DNA of 64,000 nt from Bog-756 sp963703145 (GCA_963703145.1 OY969793.1:1798001-1862000), one strand, 5' to 3'. Counted from the stretch's first letter, positions 18,866-27,958 are shown. Numbers and translations are program-made. The notes: generated by a model from the sequence alone, not told the origin.

Positions 18866-18939
18866 TGCCCCCGGCAGGAGTCGAACCCGCAACCTGATGG
18901 GTAGAAACCATCCGCTCTATCCAGTTGAGCTACAGGGGC
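18866..18939 (-). tRNA. tRNA-Arg (anticodon TCT)
   Basis: Acceptor GCCCCTG pairs with CGGGGGC (one G-T). Anticodon stem GATGG/CCATC with loop TTTCTAC, anticodon TCT at 18905-18903. T arm GGTTCGACTCC. Discriminator A; CCA not encoded in the gene proper. Confidence 0.97.
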
Positions 18940-19003
18940 CAGCCCGGCTCGGTCACGTGGCGACCCGTACCTCCACCGGTGTGTGCCACACTAGAGGCTC
19001 CTT

Positions 19004-19077
19004 GGTGGCCGTAGCTCAGTTGGCAGAGCGCCGGGATGTGGCCCCGGAGGTCGCGGGTTCGAGCCCCGTCGGTCACC
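19004..19077 (+). tRNA. tRNA-His (anticodon GTG)
   Basis: Acceptor GTGGCCG pairs with CGGTCAC. G at 19004 serves as the His-specific G-1 opposite C at 19077. Anticodon stem CCGGG/CCCGG with GTG at 19038-19040. T arm GGTTCGAGCCC. Confidence 0.96.
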
Positions 19078-19133
19078 CTCACGCCGCCGGGAACGCGCCG
19101 CAGCCGCCCAACCGGGGCTAAGTTGCACTACGG

Positions 19134-19205
19134 GCGCCTCTAGCTCAATGGCAGAGCAACGGACTCTTAATCCGCAGGTTCTGGGTTCAAATCCCAGGGG
19201 GCGCA
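19134..19205 (+). tRNA. tRNA-Lys (anticodon CTT)
   Basis: Acceptor GCGCCTC pairs with GGGGCGC (one T-G pair). Anticodon loop CTCTTAA with CTT at 19166-19168; stem CGGA/TCCG with an A-C at its outer end. T arm CTGGGTTCAAATCCCAG. Discriminator A. CCA not encoded. Confidence 0.95.
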
Positions 19206-19349
19206 CTGAATCATCGTCTTATTCGTGCGGCGGCTCGTTCGCGCGACCAGTCACTCCGAATTGGCGAGCAGGCTGGGGGCTCGACTCAGGGCCCCGGCGA
19301 ATCAACCTGCTGGTCTTCGACATCGGTTGACTCCACTGAGGTTCGACGG

Positions 19350-21089
19350 CTACCGGAGCACGCGCTTGCACTCGTCGAAGGTGGTATCCCCCACTTGGGC
19401 CTTGGCGAAGGCATCCTGGAGAAGCGTTCGCATGCCCCCGGCGATGGCTGCGTCGGCCATTGCTTGAGCGGGAGCGCGCTCCAGCGTGAGAGCCTTCAGC
19501 GCGTCATCCATCACGAGAACCTCGTGTACGGCAAGACGACCGACATAGCCACGCTGGCCACATCGCGCGCACCCGACGGCACGGTAGAGCGATACCGGCT
19601 CTGTGGTGTCGTCGATCAAACCCATCGACACGAGCTCCAACACTTCCTCTGCAGTAGCGAGCCCGACGATCTTGCACCGATTGCAGAGGCGTCGAAGCAG
19701 TCTCTGGCCCACGACGCACTCCAGCGACGACGTGACCAGATAGGGCTCGAGACCCATCTCCACCAGGCGGGTGGTGCTCGATGCCGCATCATTGGCATGC
19801 AGCGTCGACAACACGAGGTGACCCGTCAACGCCGACTCAGACGCGATGCGGGCGGTCTCACTGTCACGGATCTCCCCGATCAGGATGATGTCGGGGTCGG
19901 ACCGGAGCGAGGCCCGCAGTCCCGAGGCGAACGTGTACCCGACCTTGGCATTCACCTGAGTCTGTTTGATGCCGGCCACTCGGTACTCAATCGGATCCTC
20001 GACCGTGATGGTGTTGCGACTGGGGACGTTGAGAACATTGACCGTCGCATACAGAGTGGTTGTCTTCCCGGACCCGGTGGGCCCGGACACCAACACCATT
20101 CCCCACGCCTTTTGATACGACTTCTCATACCGGTCGAGCGCATCCTTGGCGAAGTCGAGCTTCCCCAACTCCAGTAGGCCTTGGTCCTTTTGGAGCACCC
20201 GCAACACCAGGGATTCGCCATAGATCGTAGGCAGGCTGGCCGCCCGGATATCGACCTGTAGCCCGTGCGCAACCATCGATACACGCCCATCTTGAGGGCG
20301 CCGATGATCGGCGATGTCCATGCCCGTCATGATTTTGACCCGGCTGATGATGCCGGCCCGCTGTGACGACGGCGCCTCCATTACATCGTGGAGGATCCCG
20401 TCGACCCGGAAGCGGACCCGAAGGCCCGTCTCGGTGGGTTCGAGATGGAGATCGGACGCTCGCTCGTCGACACCCCTTCTCAGCAGCTGATTGACAAACG
20501 TGATGACCGGACCCTCGGACTGCGACAGGTCCACGTCTGGCGCGGCATCGATGTTGTGGGTGTCGCCTGCTTGCGTGGGCCCGGAGTTCGGCGCAGCGAC
20601 ATCATCGACGTCCACAATGAGGTCCATCGTTTGGAAGGCCGTCTCCGTGGCCCGCCGGAGTTGGTCCGGCGCAACCACCACCAACCGAACCGGCATCGAC
20701 GTCATCATGGAGAGATCGTCGATGGTTTGGATATCGTGGGGATCCGAGATCGCAACGACCAGAGTGCCGTTCTCCAGCTCGATGGGCAACACGTTTCTGG
20801 ACCAGCAGAAGGCTTCCGGTATCTGGCCCAAGGCCGTGATGTCCGGCGGGATCAGGCTGAGGTCGCGGTACTCCAAGTCGAACATGGTGGCCAATGCACT
20901 GGCGAGGTCCGCTTCGTACAAGACGCCTTGGGCAACCAGGATCTCTCCGATGCGCTTGCCGGTCCGTCGTTGTTCGTCGAGGGCCCGATCTACCTGCCCC
21001 TCGGTTGCCAGCCCAGACGCCACCAGCTGGACACCGAGCGGAGCACGTTGACCCCCGAGGTACTGCTCAGTCCCTTGGGTGATGGTCAT
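19350..21089 (-). CDS. Type IV pilus / type II secretion assembly ATPase (PilB/GspE-like) with MshEN domain
   Basis: 579 aa from the ATG at 21089 (MTITQGTEQYLGG), preceded by GAGG; an upstream frame extension to 21191 looks non-coding. The N-terminus is a MshEN/T2SSE-N domain: two 24-residue motifs at 17-40 (PLGVQLVASGL...ALDEQ) and 46-69 (RIGEILVAQGVL...) with the family's 5-residue spacer, the fold that binds c-di-GMP in MshE. The first-motif Arg is Pro17 and the last Gln of the second is Met, so affinity is uncertain. Walker A GPTGSGKT is at 336-343, Walker B IGEIRD, the His box STLHAND, and a tetracysteine CNRC...CARC zinc site follow. No pilC, pilT, pilM or pilin gene is nearby. Divergent from the CHASE-GGDEF-EAL gene. 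Confidence 0.92.
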   Translation of the reverse strand: MTITQGTEQYLGGQRAPLGVQLVASGLATEGQVDRALDEQRRTGKRIGEILVAQGVLYEADLASALATMFDLEYRDLSLIPPDITALGQIPEAFCWSRNVLPIELENGTLVVAISDPHDIQTIDDLSMMTSMPVRLVVVAPDQLRRATETAFQTMDLIVDVDDVAAPNSGPTQAGDTHNIDAAPDVDLSQSEGPVITFVNQLLRRGVDERASDLHLEPTETGLRVRFRVDGILHDVMEAPSSQRAGIISRVKIMTGMDIADHRRPQDGRVSMVAHGLQVDIRAASLPTIYGESLVLRVLQKDQGLLELGKLDFAKDALDRYEKSYQKAWGMVLVSGPTGSGKTTTLYATVNVLNVPSRNTITVEDPIEYRVAGIKQTQVNAKVGYTFASGLRASLRSDPDIILIGEIRDSETARIASESALTGHLVLSTLHANDAASSTTRLVEMGLEPYLVTSSLECVVGQRLLRRLCNRCKIVGLATAEEVLELVSMGLIDDTTEPVSLYRAVGCARCGQRGYVGRLAVHEVLVMDDALKALTLERAPAQAMADAAIAGGMRTLLQDAFAKAQVGDTTFDECKRVLR

Positions 21090-21159
21090 CGCTACCTCGG
21101 TCCGCCGCGAGCGCGTAGCCCGATGCCTACCCATCGTAGTGCTCTTGGGTCGTAAGTCC

Positions 21160-21179
21160 GTAGGGCCGATCGGCCCTAC
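21160..21179. promoter_or_regulatory. Perfect 20-bp palindrome between pilB-like and CHASE-GGDEF-EAL genes
   Basis: GTAGGGCCGA followed directly by its reverse complement TCGGCCCTAC, no loop, so a dimeric protein operator rather than an RNA hairpin. It lies 70 bp before the PilB start and 218 bp before the GGDEF-EAL start. I cannot assign it to a known regulator. Confidence 0.6.
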
Positions 21180-21206
21180 CAACGTGACCATGGACGATCA
21201 AGCCTG

Positions 21207-21228
21207 GCTCGGGTTGACGGACCCGAGC
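21207..21228. promoter_or_regulatory. Second inverted repeat in the same divergent region
   Basis: GCTCGGGT, six bases TGACGG, ACCCGAGC: perfect 8-bp arms. Could be an operator or a hairpin in either divergent leader. The 308-bp region otherwise contains no convincing gene. Confidence 0.5.
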
Positions 21229-21271
21229 GGACTTTGCCCGGCGTCGAGACTCTCGCTCCGCCTGGGCGCCC

Positions 21272-21299
21272 TCAAGAAGCAACCGCGTTGTGTCGATGC
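21272..21299 (+). promoter_or_regulatory. Weak sigma-28-like promoter candidate
   Basis: TCAAG (21272-21276), 15 bp, then GTCGATGC (21292-21299); only 5 of 8 bases agree with GCCGATAA. It lies 99 bp before the CHASE gene. Suggestive only because the same architecture appears at 29393. Confidence 0.2.
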
Positions 21300-21397
21300 C
21301 ATAGCTATGCAGTCATCGCTCGCCACCGGTTGGATGATCGTGGCTGCGACGCCTCGGCCTGCGCCGCCAACTAGCCGATCCGAGTAGGTCGTCGTCG

Positions 21398-23746
21398 ATG
21401 TCACGACTGGCGGCCAGAGGCACCCGGACGGAGGAACGTGGCCGCGTCTGGTCCGTTGCGGCCGCACTGCTCATGATTGTCGGGACGTTGGGTGCACTGC
21501 TCGGAGCCCAAGCGCTGGCGCGGATCGACAGCCAGCGGTCCCATCAGGCCTTTGTCTCGTCATCGCTCGAGATTGCCGCCACCCTCAAGCTGGCGATCCA
21601 GCACGAACAGGATCTTGTCATCAGTGCCGGCGCGGTCCGCGTACGTGACCCCATTACGTCTCAGGCTGACTTCTTGGGTTGGTCAACCTCGGTTCGGGCG
21701 TTTCAGCGCTACCCCGAAGTCATCGGCATCGCCGAACTGTCTCTGGTCCCTGCAGCACAGCTACCGGCGTTCGCGGCACAATCCGAGCTCGACCCAACGG
21801 GACCTCTGGATGGCAGGTTCCAGATCACTCCGAGCGGGAACCGTCCCTACTACTGCCTTGCCGGCGCATCCATCTCCCGAACGCCGTCGACCACGCCGAC
21901 CGGATTCGACTTTTGCACCACCGAGCTGGGACCTGCCCTCCTCAAGGCACGCGATACCGGTCAGGGCTCCTACCTTCCGTATGGAACAGGGAAGAGTGCC
22001 GTGCTCGTCCTGGGGACGCCGGTATACCGGGGAGGCAATGTGCCCGTGTCCGTTCAAGGCCGCCGTGACGCCTTCCTCGGGTGGACCGGCACGTCGATCC
22101 GTCCCACCCTGATGTTGTCCACTGCCCTGGTGCAGCACCCGCACACCAAGGTGGCATTCCACTATTCGGGCAACTCGTCGAATGTCACCATCACGGCTGG
22201 TTCAGCTCCCGCCGGAGCAACGTCGACAACCGTTGACCTCCACAATGGGTGGCACGTCCAAGTCATCGGTGCGGCCAAAGGCGGAGGCATCTTCGCCAAC
22301 GGCAGTGCTATCGCCCTGCTGCTGGGTGGGATCATCCTGGCGTCCTTGTTGTCGGCGGTTTTCTACCTCCTCGCCACCAGCCGAGTACGGGCCATGCAGA
22401 TGGTCAGCCAGCGCACCGAGCAGTTGCGCGAGCTGGCTTTCCACGACTCGCTCACCGGTCTCCCCAATCGCGCCCTCATTCTCGAACGTGTGGACCGAAT
22501 GCTGCAACGGACCCGTCTCGACCACACTCCGGTCGCCGCCCTGTTCCTCGACCTCGACGACTTCAAGGACATCAATGACACGCTCGGCCACGACGCCGGC
22601 GACCAACTGCTGGTACAGGTCGGGAAACGTCTGACGTCCTCGCTTCGCAAAGGGGACACCGTGGGCCGTCTTGGTGGCGACGAGTTCGTAGTCCTGGTCG
22701 AAGGCAGTTCGCTCGACGCCGGACCCGAGGCGGTGGCCCAGAGGATCCTGGATACCCTGTCGGACCCGATCGACATCGACCTAGGGGACTCGCCGTTGAC
22801 GGTGACGGCAAGTATCGGCATCGCCACGGGGGACCGGACCACTCCCTACCAGCTCTTGCGAGATGCTGACATCGCTCTCTACCGGGCCAAGGCAGCTGGA
22901 AAGCAGTGTGCCGTCCTCTTCTCCCGCTCGATGCAACAGTCCGTCGATGATCACCGCCACCTCGAGGTGGATCTGCATCAGGCACTGAAGAACGGCGAGT
23001 TCTTCGTGCTGTATCAGCCCACCGTCGACCTGGCCTCCGGGCTCTTCACCGGGGTGGAGGCTCTCATTCGCTGGCAGCATCCCGAACGGGGAGTGATCGG
23101 GCCGGACCAGTTCATTCCGGCACTCGAATCCAGTGGACTGATCGTCCCCGTTGGCCGATGGGTACTCCGAGAGGCCTGCCGGCAGGGCGCCCTCTGGCAC
23201 GGCGCGGGCCACAGGATCACGGTGTCGGTCAACGTCTCCGCCGTCCAGCTGGAACGAGATCGGATCATCGACGACGTCAACCGAGTGCTCACCTCCAGCG
23301 GCCTCGACCCTGCCGCCCTCATCTTGGAGCTGACCGAGACAGCCCTGATGATCGACGTTCAGGCCACGCTCGTGCGTCTCAAGCGCCTGAAGGCGTTCGG
23401 CGTCGGCATTGCGATCGACGACTTCGGCACCGGCTACTCATCACTGGCCTACCTTCGACAGTTCCCCATTGATGTCCTGAAGATCGACCAGTCGTTCGTT
23501 GCGGGAATTGCCGATTCATCGGAGTCTGCTGCCATCGTTCACACCCTGGTCCAGCTGGGAAAGGTGTTGGATCTGACCATCATCGCCGAAGGGATCGAAA
23601 CAGACGATCAGCTCGAGCGACTGAGAGCCGAAGGCGTGGATGTGGGACAGGGATTCCTGTTCGGCCGGCCACTCGATGCAAGCGCGGTCGGCCGGCTCCT
23701 CGAGCAATCCACCCGCAGTCTTCGGGCGCTACCCGTCGCCCATTGA
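21398..23746 (+). CDS. Membrane CHASE-GGDEF-EAL c-di-GMP enzyme
   Basis: 782 aa. TM1 at about residues 18-38, an extracytoplasmic CHASE domain at about 60-230 (ITSQADFLGWSTSV, YPEVIGIAELSLV, TGQGSYLPYG), and TM2 at about 305-328 (AIALLLGGIILASLLSAVFYLL). The GGDEF motif 426-430 is intact, with inhibitory RxxD 417-420 (RKGD). EAL begins at Glu554 and keeps LELTET, AIDDFGTGYSSL, LKIDQSF and AEGIET. It should read an external small molecule and adjust c-di-GMP. Divergent from the MshEN-PilB gene, a likely effector. Codon use looks less extremely GC-rich than the neighbours. Confidence 0.92.
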   Translation: MSRLAARGTRTEERGRVWSVAAALLMIVGTLGALLGAQALARIDSQRSHQAFVSSSLEIAATLKLAIQHEQDLVISAGAVRVRDPITSQADFLGWSTSVRAFQRYPEVIGIAELSLVPAAQLPAFAAQSELDPTGPLDGRFQITPSGNRPYYCLAGASISRTPSTTPTGFDFCTTELGPALLKARDTGQGSYLPYGTGKSAVLVLGTPVYRGGNVPVSVQGRRDAFLGWTGTSIRPTLMLSTALVQHPHTKVAFHYSGNSSNVTITAGSAPAGATSTTVDLHNGWHVQVIGAAKGGGIFANGSAIALLLGGIILASLLSAVFYLLATSRVRAMQMVSQRTEQLRELAFHDSLTGLPNRALILERVDRMLQRTRLDHTPVAALFLDLDDFKDINDTLGHDAGDQLLVQVGKRLTSSLRKGDTVGRLGGDEFVVLVEGSSLDAGPEAVAQRILDTLSDPIDIDLGDSPLTVTASIGIATGDRTTPYQLLRDADIALYRAKAAGKQCAVLFSRSMQQSVDDHRHLEVDLHQALKNGEFFVLYQPTVDLASGLFTGVEALIRWQHPERGVIGPDQFIPALESSGLIVPVGRWVLREACRQGALWHGAGHRITVSVNVSAVQLERDRIIDDVNRVLTSSGLDPAALILELTETALMIDVQATLVRLKRLKAFGVGIAIDDFGTGYSSLAYLRQFPIDVLKIDQSFVAGIADSSESAAIVHTLVQLGKVLDLTIIAEGIETDDQLERLRAEGVDVGQGFLFGRPLDASAVGRLLEQSTRSLRALPVAH

Positions 23747-23792
23747 GCGACGAGGGAGCCGATCGTTGCCGATGGATAGGCAGACTCGAGCA

Positions 23793-23812
23793 GATCCCGA
23801 CGGGTTGGGATC
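23793..23812. terminator. Bidirectional hairpin between convergent genes
   Basis: GATCCC, 8-nt loop, GGGATC, midway between the convergent stops of the GGDEF-EAL gene (23746) and ycnI (23829). Probably a shared terminator; no U-tract. Confidence 0.5.
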
Positions 23813-23828
23813 AGGACGGATCAAACGA

Positions 23829-24569
23829 TCAATCAGGTTCCGGGGGTCCTTCTGCGGTCGTGAGGCGTGGCCGGCCGAGCCAGACCGCCAGTACGGCGAC
23901 TCCGATCGCCAATGCCGCCAGGACGAGGGCTGCGACGGCCAACCCGTTGTCGAAGCTCGAGCTCTGGCCGGCGGATGAACCAGACGCGGCGGGGGTGGTG
24001 GCCGCCGTGCCGCTGGACACGGCCGTTCCCTGCGAACCCCTGCCCGGCGCAGTGAGTACCAACGTCGGAGCCGGATGCTCGGGGTCCGGTGCAGCCTTGG
24101 TCGGGACCTGGATCCAGTTGACCGTGGTTCCGTCGCTGTAGAGCTGGACCGCCTTGAAGGTAAGGAGGTTCGTACCCGTCGGTAGCCCCTGGGCGAGCAC
24201 GTTGAACGCGCCGAACTGACCGACGGGAATCGAGCCCCCACTCCAGTCGATCTCGGAGACCGTCGACGTGAACGTGCCGTCGTCGGTGGTGATGGGCTTG
24301 GGCAGGACAGCCGAGCGCACGGTCACGACCCATCCCGATCCCGCCTCAGGATTGAGAACCACGATCGGATGGGCCAGAGGGAACTGGATGCGCAGTCCGA
24401 CCACGCTGGCGGTGGTCGACTCGTTGGGTACCCGAAACGTCAAGACGGCATCATCGGCCCCTTGCGGGAGCGATGACGGGCTCACCGTGACGTGGGCCCC
24501 GGCCACCCCGGCCCACAGGGTGATGGCGGCCACCACGGCAAAGAGTAACACTACGAGTTTACATCGCAT
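23829..24569 (-). CDS. YcnI-like (DUF1775) copper-binding exported protein
   Basis: 246 aa from the ATG at 24569, with GAGGAG 11 bases upstream; an in-frame GTG at 24590 lacks such a site. Signal peptide (LLFAVVAAITLWAGVAGA) is cut just before HVTVSPSSLPQG, which makes the Cu-ligand His the mature N-terminus, the DUF1775 hallmark. WSGGSIPVGQFGAF is the second conserved block. A Ser/Ala linker and a C-terminal TM anchor (about 210-232) follow. Last gene of a copper operon. YcnI homologues bind Cu(II); a chaperone role is inferred. Confidence 0.9.
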   Translation of the reverse strand: MRCKLVVLLFAVVAAITLWAGVAGAHVTVSPSSLPQGADDAVLTFRVPNESTTASVVGLRIQFPLAHPIVVLNPEAGSGWVVTVRSAVLPKPITTDDGTFTSTVSEIDWSGGSIPVGQFGAFNVLAQGLPTGTNLLTFKAVQLYSDGTTVNWIQVPTKAAPDPEHPAPTLVLTAPGRGSQGTAVSSGTAATTPAASGSSAGQSSSFDNGLAVAALVLAALAIGVAVLAVWLGRPRLTTAEGPPEPD

Positions 24570-24609
24570 GGACGGGTGGAATCTCCTCACGGGCGGAGCA
24601 TGGACGCGG

Positions 24610-26457
24610 TCATTGCACCTTGTCCACGAAGCTCACATCGGGTTGGCTGAATTCGGACACCTGGACCTGCAGGGTGATCTGCCAGGTCCCGACGATTGGA
24701 GGATTGGGGCTGTTCACCAGGACGAAGTGTCCGACCCCGACCTTCCTCATGTCGGTTTCGATAGGACCCACGTTCTGGGACGGCAGATTGAGGTAGAGCG
24801 ACACACTCTCCGCCAACTCGGCCGGGGAACCGTCTTGCCCGGTGAACTGCACCGAGATGTTGTTGACCAGCGCCTGGTTCGGCGTGATGTGGAACGTGAG
24901 GTGGCCGCCGTCGAACGGCACGGTCTGGGCGAAGGGCACCGGGGCGGGCGGGGTGGCACCGTTGGACGGGACCCCGTTGGCCAATACTGCGGTGACGGCG
25001 AGGATGACGACGGCAATGACGGCCTCGAGCCGGACGGTGGTCAACAGTCGGCGCCACCCGGCGGACAGTCCACCCGATTGACCGCGCGCCTCCATCGCCG
25101 AGAGCCACGGAACCAGCAGCATCCGGTTGTAGCCGGCCACGACGATCAAGAGGCCGACCAGCGCGATCTTCACCAGCAAGGTCTGCCCGTAGCCGGTCTC
25201 AAAGAGGTTGGCCACCGACCCCACTTCGGCGATGGCCAGCAGCGTTCCAGCCACCAGGACCAGGGCGATGGAGATCCCGGCCATGGTGGAGAAGCGGTCA
25301 ACCACATCGATGGTGCCGGCCAACACACTCGGCCGACCGGGCTGGCCCGGTGCTGCCTGGATCGAGGGGGCTTGTCGCTCCAGCACGGCTGTCGATGTGC
25401 CTCCGGCTCCCGGGCCGACTGACGCGGTGAACGCCGTGGGGGTGGGCGCCTCAGCGGATGCGGCCATCTCGCCGATCCGCCGGGCTGCTCCAGCTCGACT
25501 GTGGAGCACCTGCGCCAGGCCGATCAGGCCGCCGAACCACATCGCTGCGAAGACGACATGGACCACATCGGCCGGGGTGGAGAGCCAGCGTTCCGGGGAA
25601 ACCAGGGCGTGCCCAAAAGCCACGAACGCCCCAGCCGAGAGCAGCATCCCGTAGAAGGCAGTCGCTTGGCGGGCCGTTGCCTGTCGCAGACGTAACGACA
25701 CCACGCAGCCGGCCAGTCCGACCAGTTGCAGCGCACACTGGGCACCCAGCTTCCCCGCGCCAGCCTGGGAGACCACGGACCAGTGGGACAGAGCCTGAAG
25801 GCTGCCACCGGCCAGGACGCCCTGGGCGGCCACGGTCACCACCATGCCCGCCACACCGAGCACTGCTGCGCCGAGGCACCAGCGGCCGAGGCGCCGACGT
25901 TCGATTCCTTCGGGGAGCAAGAAGGCGAGGAAGAACGCCAGCCCACCGGCCATCAGGACGCCGAGATACGTAAGGAACTGACCGCCGCGGTCGTACCACG
26001 TTGCGGCCGATGTCGGCGGACGGCTGAGGGATGCGATTGACCCGGGACGGGCGTTCCCCACCAGGAACACGATCCCTCCGCTGACGATGTGCCCGTCGAC
26101 CGAAGTCACTGTGTAGTTGGCCACGTACGCCCCGCTGGGAAGCGAACGCGGGAGGTCGACCCGGAGGGTGTTCGGCACGGGATGCGCCGTTCCGCCCTCC
26201 CCTACGCCTTGGCCACTGGAGTTCAGCACGGTCACCCCGCCGTTGTCGGGTTTGACGGGTTGATCCCAGACGATGGTCACCGAGGCCGGTGCATGGGCGA
26301 CGCGCTGGCCCTGGGCCGGTGAGCTGGACACCACCGCGGCGTGGGCGCCCGCAGGGCTGGCCCAGAGCAACAAGAGCCCGACAGCCGCCAGGGCCACCAC
26401 CAGAGCTCGTCGTCGAATGCCGCGGCCGACTGGCCCCCGGCGGTGCGCGCCGATCAC
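24610..26457 (-). CDS. CopC-CopD fusion copper resistance/import protein (YcnJ-like)
   Basis: 615 aa. Signal peptide ending SPAGA, then a CopC domain starting HAAVVSSSPAQG (N-terminal His ligand) with TSVDGHIVSGG, the second His motif. A CopD region of about eight TM helices follows, then a soluble C-terminal domain (YtkA-like, FDGGHLTFHITP). Known CopCD/YcnJ proteins move copper across the membrane. Start GTG at 26457 (a TTG at 26460 precedes it), 4 bp after the upstream stop. In operon with ycnI. Confidence 0.9.
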   Translation of the reverse strand: MIGAHRRGPVGRGIRRRALVVALAAVGLLLLWASPAGAHAAVVSSSPAQGQRVAHAPASVTIVWDQPVKPDNGGVTVLNSSGQGVGEGGTAHPVPNTLRVDLPRSLPSGAYVANYTVTSVDGHIVSGGIVFLVGNARPGSIASLSRPPTSAATWYDRGGQFLTYLGVLMAGGLAFFLAFLLPEGIERRRLGRWCLGAAVLGVAGMVVTVAAQGVLAGGSLQALSHWSVVSQAGAGKLGAQCALQLVGLAGCVVSLRLRQATARQATAFYGMLLSAGAFVAFGHALVSPERWLSTPADVVHVVFAAMWFGGLIGLAQVLHSRAGAARRIGEMAASAEAPTPTAFTASVGPGAGGTSTAVLERQAPSIQAAPGQPGRPSVLAGTIDVVDRFSTMAGISIALVLVAGTLLAIAEVGSVANLFETGYGQTLLVKIALVGLLIVVAGYNRMLLVPWLSAMEARGQSGGLSAGWRRLLTTVRLEAVIAVVILAVTAVLANGVPSNGATPPAPVPFAQTVPFDGGHLTFHITPNQALVNNISVQFTGQDGSPAELAESVSLYLNLPSQNVGPIETDMRKVGVGHFVLVNSPNPPIVGTWQITLQVQVSEFSQPDVSFVDKVQ

Positions 26458-26461
26458 CAAC

Positions 26462-27733
26462 TCACTGCTGGCGGGAACAGAAACCTATGGCGTCGACCAG
26501 ATCGGTGTTGCCCGGGCAGTAGACGTGGAGGTTGTCGTGTGAGAAGACACCTTGTGGGCTCTCCCAACCCGGCACCACCCAGGCATGCACCATCCAGACC
26601 GTCTTCTTCATGAAGACGCCATGGACGTCGGAGCACTCCTGGGGGGTCACGCTCTGGTCGGCGGCGAACGGAACGGCGATCTCACCGGCGTCGAATTTCA
26701 CGCAGACATTGGAGTGACGATGCCAGTGGTCATTGGGCCCGATGAATCCGGCTGGGGGCTGATCGGTAAGCGACTCGTACATCACACCCACGATGGGGGC
26801 GTTACTGGCGGTACTGGCATAGATCCACGAGGCTGGCTCTGACGGGTCGAACTGCCCGTTCAGCGACGTCAGGTCACTGGCCCCGATTACCTGATAGTGG
26901 GCACCGACTCCCGGAGCCATGCCACCGGCCAGCACCATGCCCGCGGCCTTGGCCGCGGCCACCGTGGGGAACTTCTCAGCAGCGGTCAGCGCCTGGCTGA
27001 GTTGCTGGGTCAAGACGGCCTGGTCGGCAGCATCGAGGGGCACGAAGGGCTTCAGCTCGGTCTGCTCCGACGTGTTTCCGGCCAGGACCTGTTGAAACTG
27101 CTTGGAGTTCTGACCCGGGACCGGGACCGTCGTCTTCAGCGCCAACGCCGCCGATGCCGAGGCGAACGACTGGGGAGCACCGGAGGCATGGGCCGCCGCC
27201 GGCGCAACCGGGACGGCGAAGAGTGCCGCGGTGCTGAGCACGACGACCCCCACCGGCAGCACTGAGCCCAAGACGAGGACCGACGGCGACCACCGCCTGC
27301 CCAGTCCCGGCGCCATGCTCAAGACGAGTGCGGCCAAGAACGCGCAGCCGGCGAGTCCGACCCCGATCCAGACCACCGACCTCGGCACATCGGACACGTT
27401 TCGCACACTCAACCACGCGCCCACACTGACGAGTGACACCGCAATGGTCGCGGCCAGCACCGGACGCGTCGGACGGATCACGCACGCCACGGCGAGCGCG
27501 ATCTGGATCCAGGCCACGGCCATCGACAGTCCGGCCCTCCAGCCAGAAAGGTGTCCGACATAGGCCAGGGCCACGATGCCGGTGCACCCGAGCACGATGG
27601 CCAGGAACACCTGGACCGGACCGACCCGCAGAACCGGGGTCGGGTCTGGTGGAGGTTCGAGAGACGGAACTGACTCAAATGCTGAAACTCCGTCGACGGA
27701 CCCGCCGTGGACGCGGTCGATGACATCAGTCAT
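26462..27733 (-). CDS. Unrecognised membrane protein with His/Cys-rich external domain, copper operon
   Basis: 423 aa from the ATG at 27733. About five hydrophobic segments lie in residues 40-185. A large C-terminal domain, probably external, carries NDHWHRHSNVC, ECSDVHGVF, WMVHAWVVPG, FSHDNLHVYC and a final FCSRQQ. The dense His/Cys spacing suggests metal binding. It is the first gene of the operon with CopC-CopD and YcnI and ends only 4 bp before copCD. I do not recognise a named family; a copper role is an inference from context. Confidence 0.75.
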   Translation of the reverse strand: MTDVIDRVHGGSVDGVSAFESVPSLEPPPDPTPVLRVGPVQVFLAIVLGCTGIVALAYVGHLSGWRAGLSMAVAWIQIALAVACVIRPTRPVLAATIAVSLVSVGAWLSVRNVSDVPRSVVWIGVGLAGCAFLAALVLSMAPGLGRRWSPSVLVLGSVLPVGVVVLSTAALFAVPVAPAAAHASGAPQSFASASAALALKTTVPVPGQNSKQFQQVLAGNTSEQTELKPFVPLDAADQAVLTQQLSQALTAAEKFPTVAAAKAAGMVLAGGMAPGVGAHYQVIGASDLTSLNGQFDPSEPASWIYASTASNAPIVGVMYESLTDQPPAGFIGPNDHWHRHSNVCVKFDAGEIAVPFAADQSVTPQECSDVHGVFMKKTVWMVHAWVVPGWESPQGVFSHDNLHVYCPGNTDLVDAIGFCSRQQ

Positions 27734-27958
27734 GAATCGCCCTCCCCCGGATTCGATCTGAACCCGTCGGGAGCGTAAGGCCTCGTTGCCCGGCGGTCAA
27801 TCATTGGGCCGGGCAGGGTCCCAAGGAACCAGGGGGAGATGACGAAGAAGCACGGGTTCGCCCTGGTCGATGGGCCGTCGATCTCCAGCGTTAGGGTCTG
27901 CATGAGTGGACATAGCGGTGACGGTCACCGGCGCGATCGTCCTGGGGGTCGTAGGGGG

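Noticed and set aside
19206..19349. Integration scar after tRNA-Lys
   Set aside because: I found no second copy of the tRNA 3' end in the window and no integrase.
21079..21387. Plus-strand frame in the pilB/CHASE gap
   Set aside because: No ribosome site or homology; it overlaps the palindromes and the PilB start.
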